A stretch of DNA of 64,000 nt from Vreelandella songnenensis (GTDB lineage Bacteria; Pseudomonadota; Gammaproteobacteria; Pseudomonadales; Halomonadaceae). The stretch is from positions 434,001-498,000 of the forward strand of contig NZ_PVTK01000001.1 of the NCBI RefSeq assembly GCF_003002925.1, given 5' to 3'. Positions 63,251 through 64,000 of this stretch are shown here, piece by piece. The position numbers and the translations under genes are program-made. Numbering within the stretch: position 1 is the stretch's first letter; each line of letters opens with the position of its first letter. The notes under the pieces were generated by a model. It did no database searches and had not been told where the DNA came from. It saw only the letters and a list, made by a program, of their open reading frames with translations.

Positions 63251-64000
63251 TCAGGTTTCGCTGTCGCTCTCGGCCAGGTCGACCAGTTCGCGCACGGCGA
63301 CGGCGAACAGGGCAAATCCGCCTTCGCTGCCGCTACGTACCTCGTCGATCAAACGGCACCAGCGACGATGTAGATGGGAGTGCTGTTCCAGCCACTGATC
63401 CACCAGCTCCTGGGTATCGCGGCTGCCGGCTTCCACCTTCAGGACGCTGGTGGTCAGCGCCAGCTGCTGACGGTCGATATCGTCGCGGAAGGTTTCCCGC
63501 GCCTGCACCTGCCACGCATCGCGCACTTCCAGCTGGGTGACCTGCTGAATCATCCAGGGAAGCTCCAGACGGCTGCCGATTTCGTAAAATACGTCGGCGA
63601 CCCGCTGGGGCTTCTCGTTGGTGACCCGCGCGGTCTGAATCACGCCAAGGCCTGCATAGAGACTGGGTGCGGCAGCCACGGTCGAGGCCAGGGCATCCGG
63701 TACGCCGGCGGCCTGAAGCTCATCGCGCCGCTTGCTCCATGCCTCCAGCTCTTCACCGCTCAACAGCTCCCCGATCTCTTCTTGCAGCTGCGCCAGGCGC
63801 GGTGCGAAGTACTCGATGGTGTCCTGAGTAGAGAGATTGAGGTGCTGACGCAGGAACCAGCGTGTAGCCCGGCGAATCAGGCGCATCAGGTCCAGCATCA
63901 TGGTGTGCTGCACTTCGCTTGCCACCTGATTGTCCAGCGCCTCGATCTGTGCCCAGAGCGACGGCAGATCGAAGCTGTCGCGGGCAATCACGTAGTTGCG
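63251..64000 (-). CDS. gdhB: NAD-specific glutamate dehydrogenase (large GdhB type), C-terminal 249 residues
   Basis: The frame is open to the right edge, so only the C-terminus of this roughly 1600-residue enzyme is present. The helical segment VMIARDSFDLPSLWAQIEAL, RRATRWFLRQHL and YEIGSRLELPWMIQQV match the C-terminal domain of bacterial NAD-GDH. It catabolises glutamate to 2-oxoglutarate and ammonium. The gdhB-pyrD adjacency is like that in Pseudomonas. Confidence 0.9.
   Translation of the reverse strand, partial: RNYVIARDSFDLPSLWAQIEALDNQVASEVQHTMMLDLMRLIRRATRWFLRQHLNLSTQDTIEYFAPRLAQLQEEIGELLSGEELEAWSKRRDELQAAGVPDALASTVAAAPSLYAGLGVIQTARVTNEKPQRVADVFYEIGSRLELPWMIQQVTQLEVRDAWQVQARETFRDDIDRQQLALTTSVLKVEAGSRDTQELVDQWLEQHSHLHRRWCRLIDEVRSGSEGGFALFAVAVRELVDLAESDSET

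Overview
The window reads as a chromosomal segment of a moderately halophilic gammaproteobacterium of the Halomonas type. This rests on gene content and order: a RibD-RibB-RibH-NusB-ThiL-PgpA run, a class I polyhydroxyalkanoate (PHA) synthase with phasin genes, BCCT and NSS sodium-coupled transporters, a GH13_18 phosphorylase, and a rlmKL-rmf-pyrD-gdhB order like that of Pseudomonas. It is mostly GC-rich core genome. Two AT-rich stretches, about 37.6-38.0 kb and 43.2-46.5 kb, stand out.

Layout. 1-10.1 kb is almost all minus strand: a truncated Aer-type chemoreceptor, lon, a DUF945 protein, then pgpA, thiL, nusB, ribH, ribB(X), ribD and nrdR in a tightly packed, partly overlapping cluster. 10.3-12.1 kb is a lone GH13_18 sugar phosphorylase. 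12.3-12.7 kb holds three tRNA-Asn genes. 12.9-18.7 kb is the plus-strand miaB-ybeZ-ybeY-corC-lnt series plus a small membrane-anchored protein. 18.8-19.9 kb carries two copper-delivery proteins (SCO1 and PCuAC families). 20.1-23.0 kb is a PHA locus (phaC, a phasin, a DUF6489 protein). 23.1-28 kb holds aroC, prmB, a Smr protein, a patatin and an alpha/beta hydrolase. 28.1-31.1 kb is umuDC behind a LexA-like box, followed by an unknown membrane protein. 31.1-37.1 kb has three transporters (NSS, YbfB-type MFS, SLC13) and an M42 peptidase.

The most notable region is 35.3-38.4 kb. Three stretches without genes look like CsrB/RsmX/Y/Z-type small RNAs, the decoy RNAs that sequester CsrA/RsmA. Two are on the minus strand and flank the SLC13 gene; the third is on the plus strand. 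Each is rich in GGA, shows GGA in hairpin loops, and ends in an intrinsic terminator. The largest is a very regular array of nine GGA hairpins with a 33-34 nt period and 23 GGA triplets in 360 nt. No csrA gene lies in the window.

38.4-43.1 kb holds a frameshifted CLCA_X gene, a metallothionein, a tiny membrane peptide, an old-yellow-enzyme gene divergent from an ArsR regulator with a clear palindromic operator, and a BCCT transporter. 43.1-46.5 kb is an AT-rich accessory segment beside tRNA-Ser. It carries a membrane-anchored receiver-only protein, a soluble histidine kinase and an unknown membrane protein. 46.7-50.5 kb has a thioesterase-like gene, a ydjA-like nitroreductase, queF and an ABC-2 exporter. 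50.7-53.1 kb has an sCache chemoreceptor and an alternating array of three tRNA-Gly and three tRNA-Glu. 53.4-64 kb is core genome: msrB, rbgA/ylqF, alaA, htpX, pdxB, a small WGR-like protein, a glutaredoxin-like protein, rlmKL, rmf, pyrD and the 3' end of the NAD-glutamate dehydrogenase gene.
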